From Hydrogenophaga sp. (GTDB lineage: Bacteria; Pseudomonadota; Gammaproteobacteria; Burkholderiales; Burkholderiaceae_C): a stretch of DNA of 64,000 nt. The position numbers and the translations under genes were made by a program. Below are positions 28,403 to 38,230 of the stretch, piece by piece; position 1 is the stretch's first letter, and every line of letters begins with the position of its first letter. Below the pieces are notes generated by a model. The model saw only the letters and a list, made by a program, of their open reading frames with translations, was not told where the DNA came from and ran no database searches. Location of the stretch: positions 62,001-126,000 of the forward strand of contig NZ_SDDV01000005.1 in the NCBI RefSeq assembly GCF_014773545.1, written 5' to 3'.

Positions 28403-29380
28403 TCAAAAATCGAGCAGCACCGCTCCCCAGGTGAAGCCACCGCCGACGCCTTCCAGCAGCAAGGTATCACCCGGCTGAATGCGACCGGCGCACACCGCGT
28501 GGTCCAGCGCCAGGGGAATGGATGCGGCCGATGTGTTGCCGTGCTGATCGACCGTGACCACCACCTTGTCCATGGGCAGCTTGAGCTTCTTGGCCGTGCT
28601 CTGCATGATACGGATGTTGGCCTGGTGCGGAATCAGCCAGTCGACGTCAGCCGCGGTCTTGCCCGCCTGGGCCAGCACGGTGCGGGCGGTGTCTTCCAGC
28701 ACCTCGACCGCCAGCCTGAACACCGCCTGTCCGTCCATTTTGAGCAGCGGGCGGCCCAGCACCTGACCGCCCGCCACGTGGCCCGGCACGCACAGAATAT
28801 CGCTGTACCGGCCGTCGGCATGGATGTCGGTGGCCAAAATGCCGGGCGTCTCGCTGGCTTGCAACAGCACCGCACCGGCACCATCGCCAAACAGCACGCA
28901 GGTGCTGCGGTCGTTGAAATCGAGCAGGCGGCTGAACACCTCTGCACCCACCACCAATGCGGTGCGTGCGCTGCCGGTCTGAATCAGCGCGTTGGCCAGC
29001 GTCAGGGCGTAAATGAAGCCGCTGCAGACCGCCTGCACGTCAAATGCCGGACAAGCGGCAATGCCCAGCTTGTGCTGCAAAATGGCTGCGGTGGACGGAA
29101 ACACCATGTCGGGTGTCGAGGTGGCGACGATGATCAAGTCGACCTGTTGCGGCTCTACCGCTGCCGCCGCCAACGCCGAGCGGCAGGCCTGCGCCGCCAG
29201 GTCGCTGGCGTAGACGCCATCTGCCGCGAAGTGGCGCGCGCGAATACCGGTGCGTTCGACGATCCAGTCATCGCTGCTGGCCACGCCGCGCTGCGCCAGC
29301 AAGGCCACCATGTCGGCATTGCTCAGTCGCTGGGGCGGCAAGCTGCTGCCGGTGCCGGTGATGCGGGCGTAGGGTCTCAT
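28403..29380 (-). CDS. fabH: Beta-ketoacyl-ACP synthase III
   Basis: Initiates fatty acid synthesis by condensing acetyl-CoA with malonyl-ACP, 325 residues. Catalytic Cys119 lies in '[13 protein letters not shown]', the His in 'PHQANIRI' and the Asn in '[11 protein letters not shown]'. The N-terminus '[12 protein letters not shown]' is standard. The ATG at 29380 overlaps the plsX stop (ATGA), so I prefer it to a TTG two codons upstream. plsX-fabH-fabD-fabG-acpP-fabF is the classic fab cluster. Confidence 0.96.
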   Translation of the reverse strand: MRPYARITGTGSSLPPQRLSNADMVALLAQRGVASSDDWIVERTGIRARHFAADGVYASDLAAQACRSALAAAAVEPQQVDLIIVATSTPDMVFPSTAAILQHKLGIAACPAFDVQAVCSGFIYALTLANALIQTGSARTALVVGAEVFSRLLDFNDRSTCVLFGDGAGAVLLQASETPGILATDIHADGRYSDILCVPGHVAGGQVLGRPLLKMDGQAVFRLAVEVLEDTARTVLAQAGKTAADVDWLIPHQANIRIMQSTAKKLKLPMDKVVVTVDQHGNTSAASIPLALDHAVCAGRIQPGDTLLLEGVGGGFTWGAVLLDF

Positions 29381-30459
29381 GCGCAAGACGAATCGGAGGA
29401 ATCGGGATCAGACGCGTTTTTGCTTTGCACCGACTGGGCCGCCGCCATCAAAGGCGCGGCGGCGGCAATGCGCTCGCGCACGTTGTCGAGCAAGCGGTTG
29501 TGGGCCGCATCATAAGCCCGGCCAAGCGCCTGCTCGAACGCAAACGCATCGGCTGAGCCGTGGCTCTTGAACACCAGCCCGCGCAGGCCAAGCAAGGCCG
29601 CACCGTTGTAGCGGCGGTGATCGACCCGTTTTTTGAACGACGATAAGACCGGATAAACCACGATCGCAGCCATTTTTCTAAGAATGCTGCGCGAAAATTC
29701 TTCCCGGATAAAACCGCCAAGCATCGATGCCAGCCCCTCGCTGGCCTTGAGCGCCACATTGCCGACAAAGCCGTCGCAGACGACGATGTCGGTCGTGCCG
29801 CGAAAAATATCGTTGCCTTCAATGTTGCCGTGGAAATTCAACAGTCCGGAGTTGGCAGCATGGCGCAGCAAAACACCGGCTTTCTTGATGACTTCACTGC
29901 CTTTGATGACTTCTTCGCCCACGTTGAGCAAGCCCACGCTGGGCGCCTGGCGCCCGCTGGCGGCCGTCACCAGTGCCGAACCCATGACGGCGAACTGCAG
30001 CAGGTGTTCGGCGCTGCAATCGACGTTGGCGCCCAAATCGAGCACGGTGGTGCCGGCGCCGCGCGCATTGGGTATTTGCGCAGCAATCGCCGGCCGATCG
30101 ATGCCGTCGAGCGTTTTCAGCAGGTAGCGCGCAATCGCCATCAAGGCACCGGTGTTACCGGCCGACACCGCCACCTGCGCCGCACCGTCCTTGACCTGCC
30201 GGATCGCCACCCGCATCGATGAGTCTTTTTTGCGCCGCAGCGCGACTTCGACCGAATCGTCCATGGACACGACTTCGCTGGCCGCCACCATGCGGCAGCG
30301 CTCGTGCTGGAGCAGCTTCGGCCAGGCAGCCAAGGCCTGCGGCTGCCCGACCAGCAGCAACTGGGCTTGCGGGTGGCTGGACAAAAAAGCCGCGCATGCC
30401 GGCAGTGTGGCCGCCGGCCCGGCGTCACCTCCCATACAGTCGACGGCGATGCAAATCAT
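29377..30459 (-). CDS. plsX: Phosphate acyltransferase PlsX
   Basis: Makes acyl-phosphate from acyl-ACP for phospholipid synthesis, 360 residues. The N-terminus '[15 protein letters not shown]' and the '[15 protein letters not shown]' block are characteristic, with 'GLLNVGEE' and '[11 protein letters not shown]' further on. The C-terminal ~25 residues are Ser/Asp-rich and poorly conserved. The ATG at 30459 gives the family start. Despite the usual rpmF-plsX operon, a strong terminator hairpin lies between the two genes, so plsX may need its own promoter or rely on read-through. Confidence 0.95.
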   Translation of the reverse strand: MICIAVDCMGGDAGPAATLPACAAFLSSHPQAQLLLVGQPQALAAWPKLLQHERCRMVAASEVVSMDDSVEVALRRKKDSSMRVAIRQVKDGAAQVAVSAGNTGALMAIARYLLKTLDGIDRPAIAAQIPNARGAGTTVLDLGANVDCSAEHLLQFAVMGSALVTAASGRQAPSVGLLNVGEEVIKGSEVIKKAGVLLRHAANSGLLNFHGNIEGNDIFRGTTDIVVCDGFVGNVALKASEGLASMLGGFIREEFSRSILRKMAAIVVYPVLSSFKKRVDHRRYNGAALLGLRGLVFKSHGSADAFAFEQALGRAYDAAHNRLLDNVRERIAAAAPLMAAAQSVQSKNASDPDSSDSSCA

Positions 30460-30515
30460 AGAAAAAAACGGCTGCCGATGCTTAGAGCGGGAGTGCGCCC
30501 GTGCTGGGCGCACAG

Positions 30516-30542
30516 AAAAAAGCCCGCATGAACCATGCGGGC
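30516..30542 (-). terminator. Rho-independent terminator between rpmF and plsX
   Basis: On the minus strand GCCCGCATG (30542-30534) and CATGCGGGC (30530-30522) form a perfect 9-bp stem with a 3-base loop, followed by six T residues (30521-30516). It lies 53 bp after the rpmF stop and 57 bp before the plsX ATG. It should end or attenuate the yceD-rpmF transcript. Confidence 0.85.
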
Positions 30543-30594
30543 CAGCACGTGCTGCGACCGAGCGCCGCCGCGCGAGCAGCGCGCAAGTCCCGCA

Positions 30595-30777
30595 TCAGGC
30601 TTCAGACTTGCTCTTGAGCACCTGACGACCGCGATAAAAGCCGTTCGGGCTGATGTGGTGGCGCAGATGCACCTCGCCGGTGGTCGGCTCCAGTGCAATG
30701 CCAGGCACATTCAGCGCATTGTGCGAACGGTGCATGCCGCGCTTGGACGGGGATTTTTTGTTTTGCTGAACAGCCAT
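30595..30777 (-). CDS. rpmF: 50S ribosomal protein L32
   Basis: A ribosomal protein of 60 residues. The N-terminus '[20 protein letters not shown]' is the L32 signature, followed by '[20 protein letters not shown]'. The zinc-ribbon cysteines found in some L32 proteins are absent, so this is a zinc-free form, as is common in Proteobacteria. It is downstream of yceD on the same strand; a 306-bp spacer holding a repeat element separates the two, which is longer than usual. Confidence 0.95.
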   Translation of the reverse strand: MAVQQNKKSPSKRGMHRSHNALNVPGIALEPTTGEVHLRHHISPNGFYRGRQVLKSKSEA

Positions 30778-30959
30778 GAGGGGCTCCTGTGTACGGTCGG
30801 TGATTTATCGGGGTGCGACTGGTGCTTGCTGCTGCGGGATGCGCTTTTTTGCGACAGCGCAGGAATGCACGCAACAGCCACCCGTGCAAAGCCTGTGATT
30901 ATATCCCGAAGCCCACCGGACAGCCGAGAGAACGCGAGAGGGACGGCGAATTTCGACAT

Positions 30960-31084
30960 TTAACGTGAAAGTCGGGCCACGACTCACTTCGCTCCCCTCT
31001 CCCGTGCGCGGGAGAGGGGTTGGGGGAGAGGGAGAACGGGCAGGACTTTCATTTTTTGGGGCGGCTTTCAAAGTCATGCCCGTT
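30960..31084. repeat. Double-hairpin repeat element, copy A (abuts the yceD stop)
   Basis: A 125-bp element, nearly identical in inverted orientation to 38229-38352. It contains a hairpin with arms CCCCTCTCCCG and CGGGAGAGGGG around 31003-31019 and a second near-perfect hairpin built from AACGGGCAGGACTTT (31034-31048) and AAAGTCATGCCCGTT (31070-31084), one mismatch. The outer end begins at the yceD stop codon: on the minus strand the stop TGA runs straight into ACGGGCATGAC. The rest of the 306-bp rpmF-yceD spacer (30778-30959) shows no gene. Confidence 0.85.
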
Positions 31085-31674
31085 CAGTGCGGCTCGATTT
31101 TCAACGCAGCCAGCGCAGCAAACGGATTTTTGCGCGCGCCGTCGGCAGGCCCAGTCAGCGCAGCCGCGTCGGCAACCGGCAGCAGCGGGGCCGGACAAAC
31201 GTCGTGCAGGGGCACCAAGGGCAAGGCCAGCAACAATTCGTCTTCCAGCAGCTCGTACAGGTTCAGCGGCGGCTCTAGTGCCAGCAGGTCTTCTTCACAA
31301 GCGTCGTCTTCAGCGGCGGCGCTGGCTTCGTTGGGCACGAAGCGAAACCAGCGATCCACCTGCAACTCGATCGACACCGGGGTCAGACAGCGCTGGCAGC
31401 ACAAGGGAACAGCAGCATGCACCTGCAAACGCAGCCAGACCGCAGCCTGGCCGCCGGTGGCTGCCGGGCGCAGTTCGCCGTGCGCCTGCCAATCGACCAC
31501 CCCAGCGGCCAGCGCGGCTGCCTCGGCGCTGAACCCCTCAGACAAACGATCAAAACGCAGCAGCGGCTCCTGACCGCGCAAGCCGACGCCTGCCTGCGCC
31601 AGGGTGCGCACGTCGAGCCGCTCGGGCCGGTTGGGCGGTGTTTTGTCTGGGTGGGGCGAGCTGCTGTAGGACAT
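31084..31674 (-). CDS. yceD: YceD / DUF177 family protein
   Basis: A protein of 196 residues with the DUF177 pattern: a CxxC in 'CCQRCLTPV' (about residues 91-99), followed by a strand 'IELQVDRWFRFV' and an acidic stretch 'AAAEDDACEEDLLALE' leading to 'NLYELLEDELLLALP'. It ends 'PFAALAALKI', the usual tail. The family is implicated in 23S rRNA metabolism or ribosome biogenesis and is almost always next to rpmF, as here. Its stop codon is directly fused to a repeat element that may have replaced the original spacer. Confidence 0.88.
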   Translation of the reverse strand: MSYSSSPHPDKTPPNRPERLDVRTLAQAGVGLRGQEPLLRFDRLSEGFSAEAAALAAGVVDWQAHGELRPAATGGQAAVWLRLQVHAAVPLCCQRCLTPVSIELQVDRWFRFVPNEASAAAEDDACEEDLLALEPPLNLYELLEDELLLALPLVPLHDVCPAPLLPVADAAALTGPADGARKNPFAALAALKIEPH

Positions 31675-31701
31675 AGAGGCCGACTATAGCTGCCGGACGG
31701 C

Positions 31702-32376
31702 TCAGACGGTACACCACAGCCCGCTCGGGCGGGTCAACCCCATCCAGATCGCCCAGCCCGAGCTCAGACTCAGCGCCAGACCGGCCAGCCGGATACCCCA
31801 GGCGCCGGAAGACGCACCGCGCAAACGCAACAACAGCCAGGGCCCGATCAGCAGGGAAATCGAAGTACCGATGGAAAACAAAGCCATCAGGCTGGCGCCC
31901 TGCACGGCGTTGGCCGACAGGGCAGCCATCAGCAAGGCCGAATACAGCAGGCCACAGGGCATGAGGGCCCAGGCCACGCCCAGCACCACCGGCGCGCGCG
32001 GCCCCAGGCGCGTGAACACAGGGCGCGCCTTGCGCCAGATGCCCTGCCCCAGGCTTTCGATCCAGGCTGGCTGGCGCGCCTGCCACAGCAGCACCAGGCC
32101 CAGCAGCAGCACGGCGACGTGGAACATGGTCCAGACCGGCCGGATGACAGCGGTGTTGCTGCCCAGCCAGGCCAGGCCTTGCACAGTGCCGGCAGCAAAA
32201 GCGCCAAACAACGCGTAGCCAAGCATGCGGCTGATCTGAAACGTCCATAAGGCGCGCGTGCTGCGATCGCCGGCGGCGCGACCAATGCCGGCGCAGGCGG
32301 CGCCGCACATGACCACGCAGTGCGGGCCTCCCACCAGCCCCATGAACAGGGCGGTGATCGCGATTGAGATCTCCAT
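31702..32376 (-). CDS. TauE/SafE-like (DsbD-type) membrane protein
   Basis: An integral membrane protein of 224 residues with about six hydrophobic segments and two short cysteine-bearing motifs: 'GGPHCVVMCGAAC' near the N-terminus and 'MPCGLLYSAL' mid-protein. This is the sulfite exporter TauE/SafE or UreH/DsbD-like family usually found beside cbb3 oxidase assembly genes and hemN-fnr. The 'MPCG' and 'HCVVMCG' motifs suggest a role in copper or thiol handling, but this is inference. It starts 26 bp after hemN and is probably cotranscribed. No cco genes are present on the downstream side; yceD follows on the same strand in the opposite order of transcription flow. Confidence 0.78.
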   Translation of the reverse strand: MEISIAITALFMGLVGGPHCVVMCGAACAGIGRAAGDRSTRALWTFQISRMLGYALFGAFAAGTVQGLAWLGSNTAVIRPVWTMFHVAVLLLGLVLLWQARQPAWIESLGQGIWRKARPVFTRLGPRAPVVLGVAWALMPCGLLYSALLMAALSANAVQGASLMALFSIGTSISLLIGPWLLLRLRGASSGAWGIRLAGLALSLSSGWAIWMGLTRPSGLWCTV

Positions 32377-32402
32377 GGACGGACTATAGCGCAGGCCGCC
32401 GG

Positions 32403-33782
32403 TCAAATGATTTTGGAGAAACGGGCCCGATCCCGATCGACTTGCAGGTTTTTGTCGAACACCATGGCGATCGCGCGCACCAGAAACCAGCCGGTGGAGG
32501 TGAGTTGCACGCCGTGCTCGTCGATGCCGAGCAAGCCCTGTGCCGCCATTGCAGCCAATACGCCGAGTTCGCGCGCAAAGTAGGTCTTGAAGTCGATCAG
32601 ATGCCCGAGCTCGATCGACTCGAACTGAATCTGGCCCTGGCACATGATGGACATGATGACAGCGCGGCGCAGCAAATCGTCGCGCGTCAGCGCCACGCCG
32701 CGCACGATCGGCAAGCGCCCCTGATCGAGCGCGTCGTAATACTCGTCCAGCGTTTTCGCGTTCTGGCTGTACGTGGCACCGATGCGGCCAATCGCCGACA
32801 CGCCCAGGGCGATCAGATCACAGTCGGGCCGGGTGCTGTAGCCCTGAAAATTCCGGTGCAGTCGGCCCTGCCGCTTGGCCACAGCCAACGCATCGTCTGG
32901 TAATGCAAAGTGATCCATGCCGACGTACACGTAACCGGCGTCGAGCAGGGCGTGCAGCGATGCCGACAGCATGGCCAGCTTGTCGCCCCCGCTGGGCAAC
33001 TCTGCCGCCACGATGCGCCGCTGCGGCTTGAACCGAGCCGGCAAGTGGGCGTAGGCGTAGAGCGCAATGCGGTCCGGCCGCAACGCGTTGACCTGCGCCA
33101 GCGTGCGCCCGAACGAGCCAGGCGTTTGCAGCGGCAGGCCGTAGATCAGATCGACATTGACCGACTCGAAGCCGATGCGGCGCGCCGCCTGCACCAGGGC
33201 AAACACCTGCTCGGCCGGCTGCACCCGGTGCACCGCTTTTTGCACCGCCGCATCGAAATCCTGCACGCCAAAGCTCAGGCGGTTAAAGCCCAGCCGGGCC
33301 AGGTTTTCCAGCCGCGCCTCGGTCACGGTGCGCGGATCGACCTCGATGGAATACTCGCCACCCGGTGCCAGCGTGAAATGGCGCCGGATCATCTGCATCA
33401 GCTCTTGCAGCTCGGCGTCGCTGAGAAAGGTCGGCGTACCGCCGCCCAGGTGCAACTGCGACAAGCCGTGGCCGCCGCCCACATGCTGCGCCTGCAACTC
33501 CATCTCACGCCCGATGTAGCGCAAATACTCGGCCGCGCGCGCATGCTGCTTGGTGATCACTTTGTTGCACGCGCAGTAGTAGCAAACCGACGCGCAAAAC
33601 GGAATGTGAACGTAGAGCGACAGCGGCAAGGCCATCGATCCCGCGCGCCGCTGCTGCAGCGCCAACAAGTAATCCTGCTCGGTAAAGGCCTCAACGAAGC
33701 GATCCGCCGTCGGATACGAGGTGTACCGCGGGCCGGGAATATCGAACCGCTTGAGCAATTCGCTGGAAATGACATGACTCAC
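32403..33782 (-). CDS. hemN: Oxygen-independent coproporphyrinogen III dehydrogenase
   Basis: Radical-SAM enzyme that decarboxylates coproporphyrinogen III during haem synthesis without oxygen, 459 residues. The [4Fe-4S] motif CxxxCxxC is at Cys63, Cys67 and Cys70 ('FCASVCYYCAC'). 'GPRYTSYPTADRF' near the N-terminus and 'HLGGGTPTFL' are HemN-specific rather than HemW. The start is a GTG at 33782 with a GGAG about 9 bp upstream; no ATG is nearby. It is divergent from fnr across a 128-bp region with an FNR box, so induction under low oxygen is expected. Confidence 0.95.
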   Translation of the reverse strand: MSHVISSELLKRFDIPGPRYTSYPTADRFVEAFTEQDYLLALQQRRAGSMALPLSLYVHIPFCASVCYYCACNKVITKQHARAAEYLRYIGREMELQAQHVGGGHGLSQLHLGGGTPTFLSDAELQELMQMIRRHFTLAPGGEYSIEVDPRTVTEARLENLARLGFNRLSFGVQDFDAAVQKAVHRVQPAEQVFALVQAARRIGFESVNVDLIYGLPLQTPGSFGRTLAQVNALRPDRIALYAYAHLPARFKPQRRIVAAELPSGGDKLAMLSASLHALLDAGYVYVGMDHFALPDDALAVAKRQGRLHRNFQGYSTRPDCDLIALGVSAIGRIGATYSQNAKTLDEYYDALDQGRLPIVRGVALTRDDLLRRAVIMSIMCQGQIQFESIELGHLIDFKTYFARELGVLAAMAAQGLLGIDEHGVQLTSTGWFLVRAIAMVFDKNLQVDRDRARFSKII

Positions 33783-33836
33783 GAGCTAATCTCCGACGCT
33801 GGTGCGCGAATATGCACCACTGGCACGCTGTAGCGC

Positions 33837-33850
33837 TTGATCTTGGTCAA
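33837..33850. promoter_or_regulatory. FNR box between hemN and fnr
   Basis: TTGATCTTGGTCAA differs from the consensus TTGATNNNNATCAA at one position. It is centred 62 bp upstream of the hemN start and 67 bp upstream of the fnr start. The Fnr encoded next door has the E-x-x-S-R recognition helix expected to read TTGAT half-sites. It could activate hemN, autoregulate fnr, or both; without mapped start sites the direction is not known. Confidence 0.75.
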
Positions 33851-33910
33851 GCCTGCCGACACCTGCTGCAGCGATCGGTTAAGCTTGCGCCGGATATCTG
33901 AAGCATTTCT

Positions 33911-34630
33911 ATGGACTCCCAAAGCATCAAAGTCGCCTGCGCAAGCTGCAATTTGCGCGAGCTCTGCCTGCCGGTGGGGCTCAACCAGGAGGAGATGGAT
34001 CGGCTCAACAGCGTCATCTCGATCCGTCGGCGCATCAAGCGCGGCGCCTCGCTGTTTCACACCGGAGACAAGTTTCTCTCGCTGTTTGCGGTGCGCTCGG
34101 GCTTTTTCAAAACCCATGTCACCACGGTCGACGGACGCAACCAAGTGACCGGTTTTCAGATGACGGGCGAGATCATCGGCCTCGACGGCATCGTCAACGA
34201 TCACCACTCGTGCGACGCCGTGGCGCTGGAAGACGCCGAGGTCTGCGTGATGCCGTTCGATCAGATCGAACAGCTCTCGCGCGAGTTCACCACACTGCAA
34301 CATCACGTGCACAAGATCATGAGCCGCGAAATCGTGCGCGACCACGGCGTCATGCTGCTGCTGGGCAGCATGCGCGCCGAGGAACGGCTGGCCGCGTTTT
34401 TGCTCAATCTGGTGCAGCGGCTGCACGCGCGCGGCTTTTCGCAATCCGAGCTGATTCTGCGCATGACGCGCGAGGAAATCGGCAGCTATCTGGGCATGAA
34501 GCTGGAGACGGTGAGCCGCACTTTTTCGAAATTCGTCGAAGACGGCACCATCGATGTCAAGCAGCGCTACGTTCACATCAAGAACACCGACGCGCTCAAT
34601 CTGATCGTCAACCCGCAAACGGGCCGCTGA
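33911..34630 (+). CDS. fnr: FNR-type oxygen-sensing transcription regulator
   Basis: Crp/Fnr family regulator, 239 residues. The N-terminal cysteines Cys10, Cys13 and Cys19 ('CASCNLRELC') plus a later Cys in 'NDHHSCDAV' are the four ligands expected for an oxygen-labile [4Fe-4S] cluster. A cyclic-nucleotide-like beta domain follows (about 30-140), then a dimer helix. The C-terminal helix-turn-helix 'EEIGSYLGMKLETVSRTFSKF' contains E-T-V-S-R, the FNR half-site reader. It is divergent from hemN with a shared FNR box. mutL follows 61 bp later on the same strand. Confidence 0.93.
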   Translation: MDSQSIKVACASCNLRELCLPVGLNQEEMDRLNSVISIRRRIKRGASLFHTGDKFLSLFAVRSGFFKTHVTTVDGRNQVTGFQMTGEIIGLDGIVNDHHSCDAVALEDAEVCVMPFDQIEQLSREFTTLQHHVHKIMSREIVRDHGVMLLLGSMRAEERLAAFLLNLVQRLHARGFSQSELILRMTREEIGSYLGMKLETVSRTFSKFVEDGTIDVKQRYVHIKNTDALNLIVNPQTGR

Positions 34631-34691
34631 GCCTGCGCCCGAATGGCAGCGGCAGCGCAAGCCTGGTGCGGCCCTGCCCTGGCCCGACCGA

Positions 34692-36626
34692 ATGTCACAA
34701 CCCCCGAATTCCCCGCCAACCCGCGTGGCGCGCCGCCCGATCCAGGAACTGCCCGATGAGCTGATCAGCCAGATTGCGGCTGGCGAAGTGGTCGAGCGCC
34801 CCGCCTCGGTGGTGCGCGAGCTGCTGGACAACGCGCTTGACGCCGGGGCCTCGCACATCACGCTGCGCCTGCAAGCTGGGGGCGTGCGCCTGATCAGCGT
34901 GGAAGACAACGGCTGCGGCATCCCGCGCGCCGAGCTTGCGCGTGCACTCAAACGCCACGCCACCAGCAAGATTGCCAGCCTGAGCGATCTGGAGTCGGTC
35001 CACACCATGGGTTTTCGTGGCGAGGCCTTGGCCGCCATTGCCTCGGTGGCCGAAGTCTCGCTGCTGACGCGCGCTGCCGAATCAGAACAGCCGCACGGCT
35101 GGCTGCTCGATGCCCGCAGTGGCGAACTGCAAGCCAGTGCACGCGCAGCGGGCACCACGGTGCAGGTGCGTGAATTGTTTTTTGCCACGCCGGCGCGGCG
35201 CAAATTCCTCAAGTCTGACGCCACCGAACTGGCGCACTGCATCGAGGCCGTGCGCCGGCACGCGCTGGCCCGCCCCGACGTCGGCTTTGCCGTCTGGCAC
35301 GACGGCAAACTGCTGGCGCAGTGGCGCGCCGTCGATGGCGCTGTCCTGGACGCGCTGCGCCAGCGCCTGGCCGACGTGCTGGGGCCAGACTTTGTGCAAC
35401 AAGCCCTGGCGCTGCACTGGCCCTTGACATACGAGGCCAGCGCCCTTGCCCAGACGCCAGCGTCCATGCGCGTCTGGGGTTTCGTCGGCCGACCAGACGC
35501 CGCACGCGCGCGCGCCGACTGGCAGTTCGTCTACGTCAATGGCCGCTACGTGCGCGACAAAGTCATCAGCCACGCGCTGCGCAGCGCCTACGCTGACGTG
35601 CTGCACGGCCAGCGCCAGCCGGTCTATGCGCTGTTTGTGGCACTCGACCCGACCCAGGTCGACGTCAACGTACACCCGACCAAAATCGAAGTGCGTTTTC
35701 GCGACAGCCGCGCCCTGCACCAGGCGATCGGTCGCGCCACCGAAGCGGCGCTGGCGCTGCCACGCAGCAGCGCAGCCGACAGCACCCCTACAGCAGATGA
35801 TCCGGTCGCCACCGCCAGCGCGGCGCACTGGCCGGCCAGCAGCCAGGCTGCGCTGCCTTTTGCGGCGCGCCCCGCAGGCGGCACCTGGGGTCATCAAGTC
35901 AGCGACCTGGCCGCACTTTGGGGCCGTGCAGAGCCGCACGCGCAGGCCGACGCCGAAAGCCCGGCGGCGCCATCGGTCGCCTGGGCACCCGCGCCCACAG
36001 GGCAGTGCCAAACCGCCACGCCCGCGCCCTGGACGAGCGAAGACGGGCCCCTGGGCCGCGCCCTGGCACAACTGCACGGCGTCTTCATTCTGGCCGAAAA
36101 CCGCCAAGGACTGGTGCTGGTGGACATGCACGCGGCGCACGAACGCATCGTCTATGAACGCCTCAAACGCCAACTGGCCGAGCGCGCCGTCACCAGCCAG
36201 GCGCTGCTGATACCGGCCACCTTTGCCGCCAGCCCGCTGGAAGTCGCCACCGCGCAATCTTGCGCCCACAGTCTGGCCACGCTCGGACTGGAAGTGCTGC
36301 CGTTCTCGCCCAAGACGCTGGCGGTGCGCGCGGTGCCGAGCGTGCTGGCAGCCAGCGACCCGGTCGAGCTCACGCGTAGCGTGCTGGCCGAGTTGGCCCG
36401 GCTCCCTGCCAGCCAGGCGATTGAACAGGCACAGAATGAACTGCTGGCGCGCATGGCCTGCCACGGCGCGGTGCGCGCCAACCGCCGCCTGAGCAGCGAC
36501 GAGATGAACGCGCTGCTGCGCCAGATGGAAGCCACCGAGCGCAGCGACCAGTGCAACCACGGCCGCCCGACCTGGCGCCAACTGGACATGAAGGAATTGA
36601 ACGCCCTGTTCTTGCGCGGACGCTGA
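34692..36626 (+). CDS. mutL: DNA mismatch repair protein MutL
   Basis: Mismatch repair ATPase that links MutS to MutH or helicase, 644 residues. The GHKL ATPase shows motif I 'IAAGEVVERPASVVRELLDNALDAGA' (in part 'IAAGEVVERP'), 'DNGCGIP' and 'GFRGEALAAI'. A Pro/Ala-rich linker spans about residues 355-455. The C-terminal dimerisation domain has 'HAAHERIVYERLK' and ends 'CNHGRPTWRQL'. The endonuclease DQHAxxE motif of MutH-less MutL proteins is represented by 'DMHAAHERI', not an exact match. A long open frame on the opposite strand is an artefact. Confidence 0.95.
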   Translation: MSQPPNSPPTRVARRPIQELPDELISQIAAGEVVERPASVVRELLDNALDAGASHITLRLQAGGVRLISVEDNGCGIPRAELARALKRHATSKIASLSDLESVHTMGFRGEALAAIASVAEVSLLTRAAESEQPHGWLLDARSGELQASARAAGTTVQVRELFFATPARRKFLKSDATELAHCIEAVRRHALARPDVGFAVWHDGKLLAQWRAVDGAVLDALRQRLADVLGPDFVQQALALHWPLTYEASALAQTPASMRVWGFVGRPDAARARADWQFVYVNGRYVRDKVISHALRSAYADVLHGQRQPVYALFVALDPTQVDVNVHPTKIEVRFRDSRALHQAIGRATEAALALPRSSAADSTPTADDPVATASAAHWPASSQAALPFAARPAGGTWGHQVSDLAALWGRAEPHAQADAESPAAPSVAWAPAPTGQCQTATPAPWTSEDGPLGRALAQLHGVFILAENRQGLVLVDMHAAHERIVYERLKRQLAERAVTSQALLIPATFAASPLEVATAQSCAHSLATLGLEVLPFSPKTLAVRAVPSVLAASDPVELTRSVLAELARLPASQAIEQAQNELLARMACHGAVRANRRLSSDEMNALLRQMEATERSDQCNHGRPTWRQLDMKELNALFLRGR

Positions 36627-36765
36627 ATGCAGCGCCGCACGGTCGTCGGCTGGATAAGCTCGCATAATGCTGCCAGCGTTCACCCTGAATCGGCGCCGGG
36701 GCTGCGTGCGAACGGCGCGGTCGGCGCCGGATCGGGTTAAAGCCGCCCTTGCAAGCGCTCACGCC

Positions 36766-37440
36766 ATGCCCCTTTTGAACCCGCAAGCGCAGTTGTTGCG
36801 CGAGCTGCGCCAGCAGGCGGCGCAGCTTAGCTGTGGCCGCGAACGCGGCGCGCTCGACGAGCGCGTGCTGGCCGCACTGGCGGCGACCCCGCGCGAGCGT
36901 TTCGTCCCGGCAGCGCTGCGTGCGCGTGCGCATGAGAACCATGCGCTACCGATCGGCCACGGCCAGACCATATCGCAGCCCTTCATCGTCGCGCTGATGA
37001 CTGACCTGCTGGCAACCCAGCCGCAGCACGTGGTGCTGGAGATCGGCACCGGGTCGGGCTACCAAGCGGCGATCCTGGCGCGCCTGGTCAAGCAGGTGTA
37101 CAGCCTGGAAATCATTGCCGCCCTGGCCAGCCGAGCCAGCCAGTGTCTGCGCGAACTCGGACTGCACAACGTCGAAGTGCGCGCAGCCGACGGTCACGCC
37201 GGTCTGGCCGCGCACGCCCCCTACGACGGCATCATCGTCACCGCCGCCGCAACCAACGTGCCGGCGGCCCTGCTGGGGCAACTCAAGCCGGGCGCGCGCC
37301 TTGTCGCGCCGATCGGCCTGCCAGACCAGACGCAAACCCTCACCGTGCTGGAAAAACAGGCCGATGGCAGCGTCCAGGAACGCCGCGTGCTCAGCGTGGT
37401 GTTCGTACCGCTGACGGGTGCTGATGCACCGGCCGATTGA
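36766..37440 (+). CDS. pcm: Protein-L-isoaspartate O-methyltransferase
   Basis: SAM-dependent repair enzyme that methylates isoaspartyl residues, 224 residues. 'LPIGHGQTISQPFIVALMTDLL' includes the substrate-binding signature 'GQTISQP', and the SAM motif 'VLEIGTGSGYQAAILA' follows. 'YDGIIVTAAATNVP' is motif II. I chose the ATG at 36766; the frame extends to 36667, but the shorter form has the family length. The spacer from mutL is 139 bp. Confidence 0.9.
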   Translation: MPLLNPQAQLLRELRQQAAQLSCGRERGALDERVLAALAATPRERFVPAALRARAHENHALPIGHGQTISQPFIVALMTDLLATQPQHVVLEIGTGSGYQAAILARLVKQVYSLEIIAALASRASQCLRELGLHNVEVRAADGHAGLAAHAPYDGIIVTAAATNVPAALLGQLKPGARLVAPIGLPDQTQTLTVLEKQADGSVQERRVLSVVFVPLTGADAPAD

Positions 37441-37476
37441 AACCGGCGCAGCGCGCAGGCGTCTGTGCACGCATGC

Positions 37477-38228
<752 letters not shown>

Positions 38229-38230
<2 letters not shown>

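Noticed and set aside
33779-36683. Long open frames opposite fnr and mutL
   Set aside because: Antisense to two well-supported genes; the translations are Arg/Ser/Ala- or Gln/His-rich shadows.
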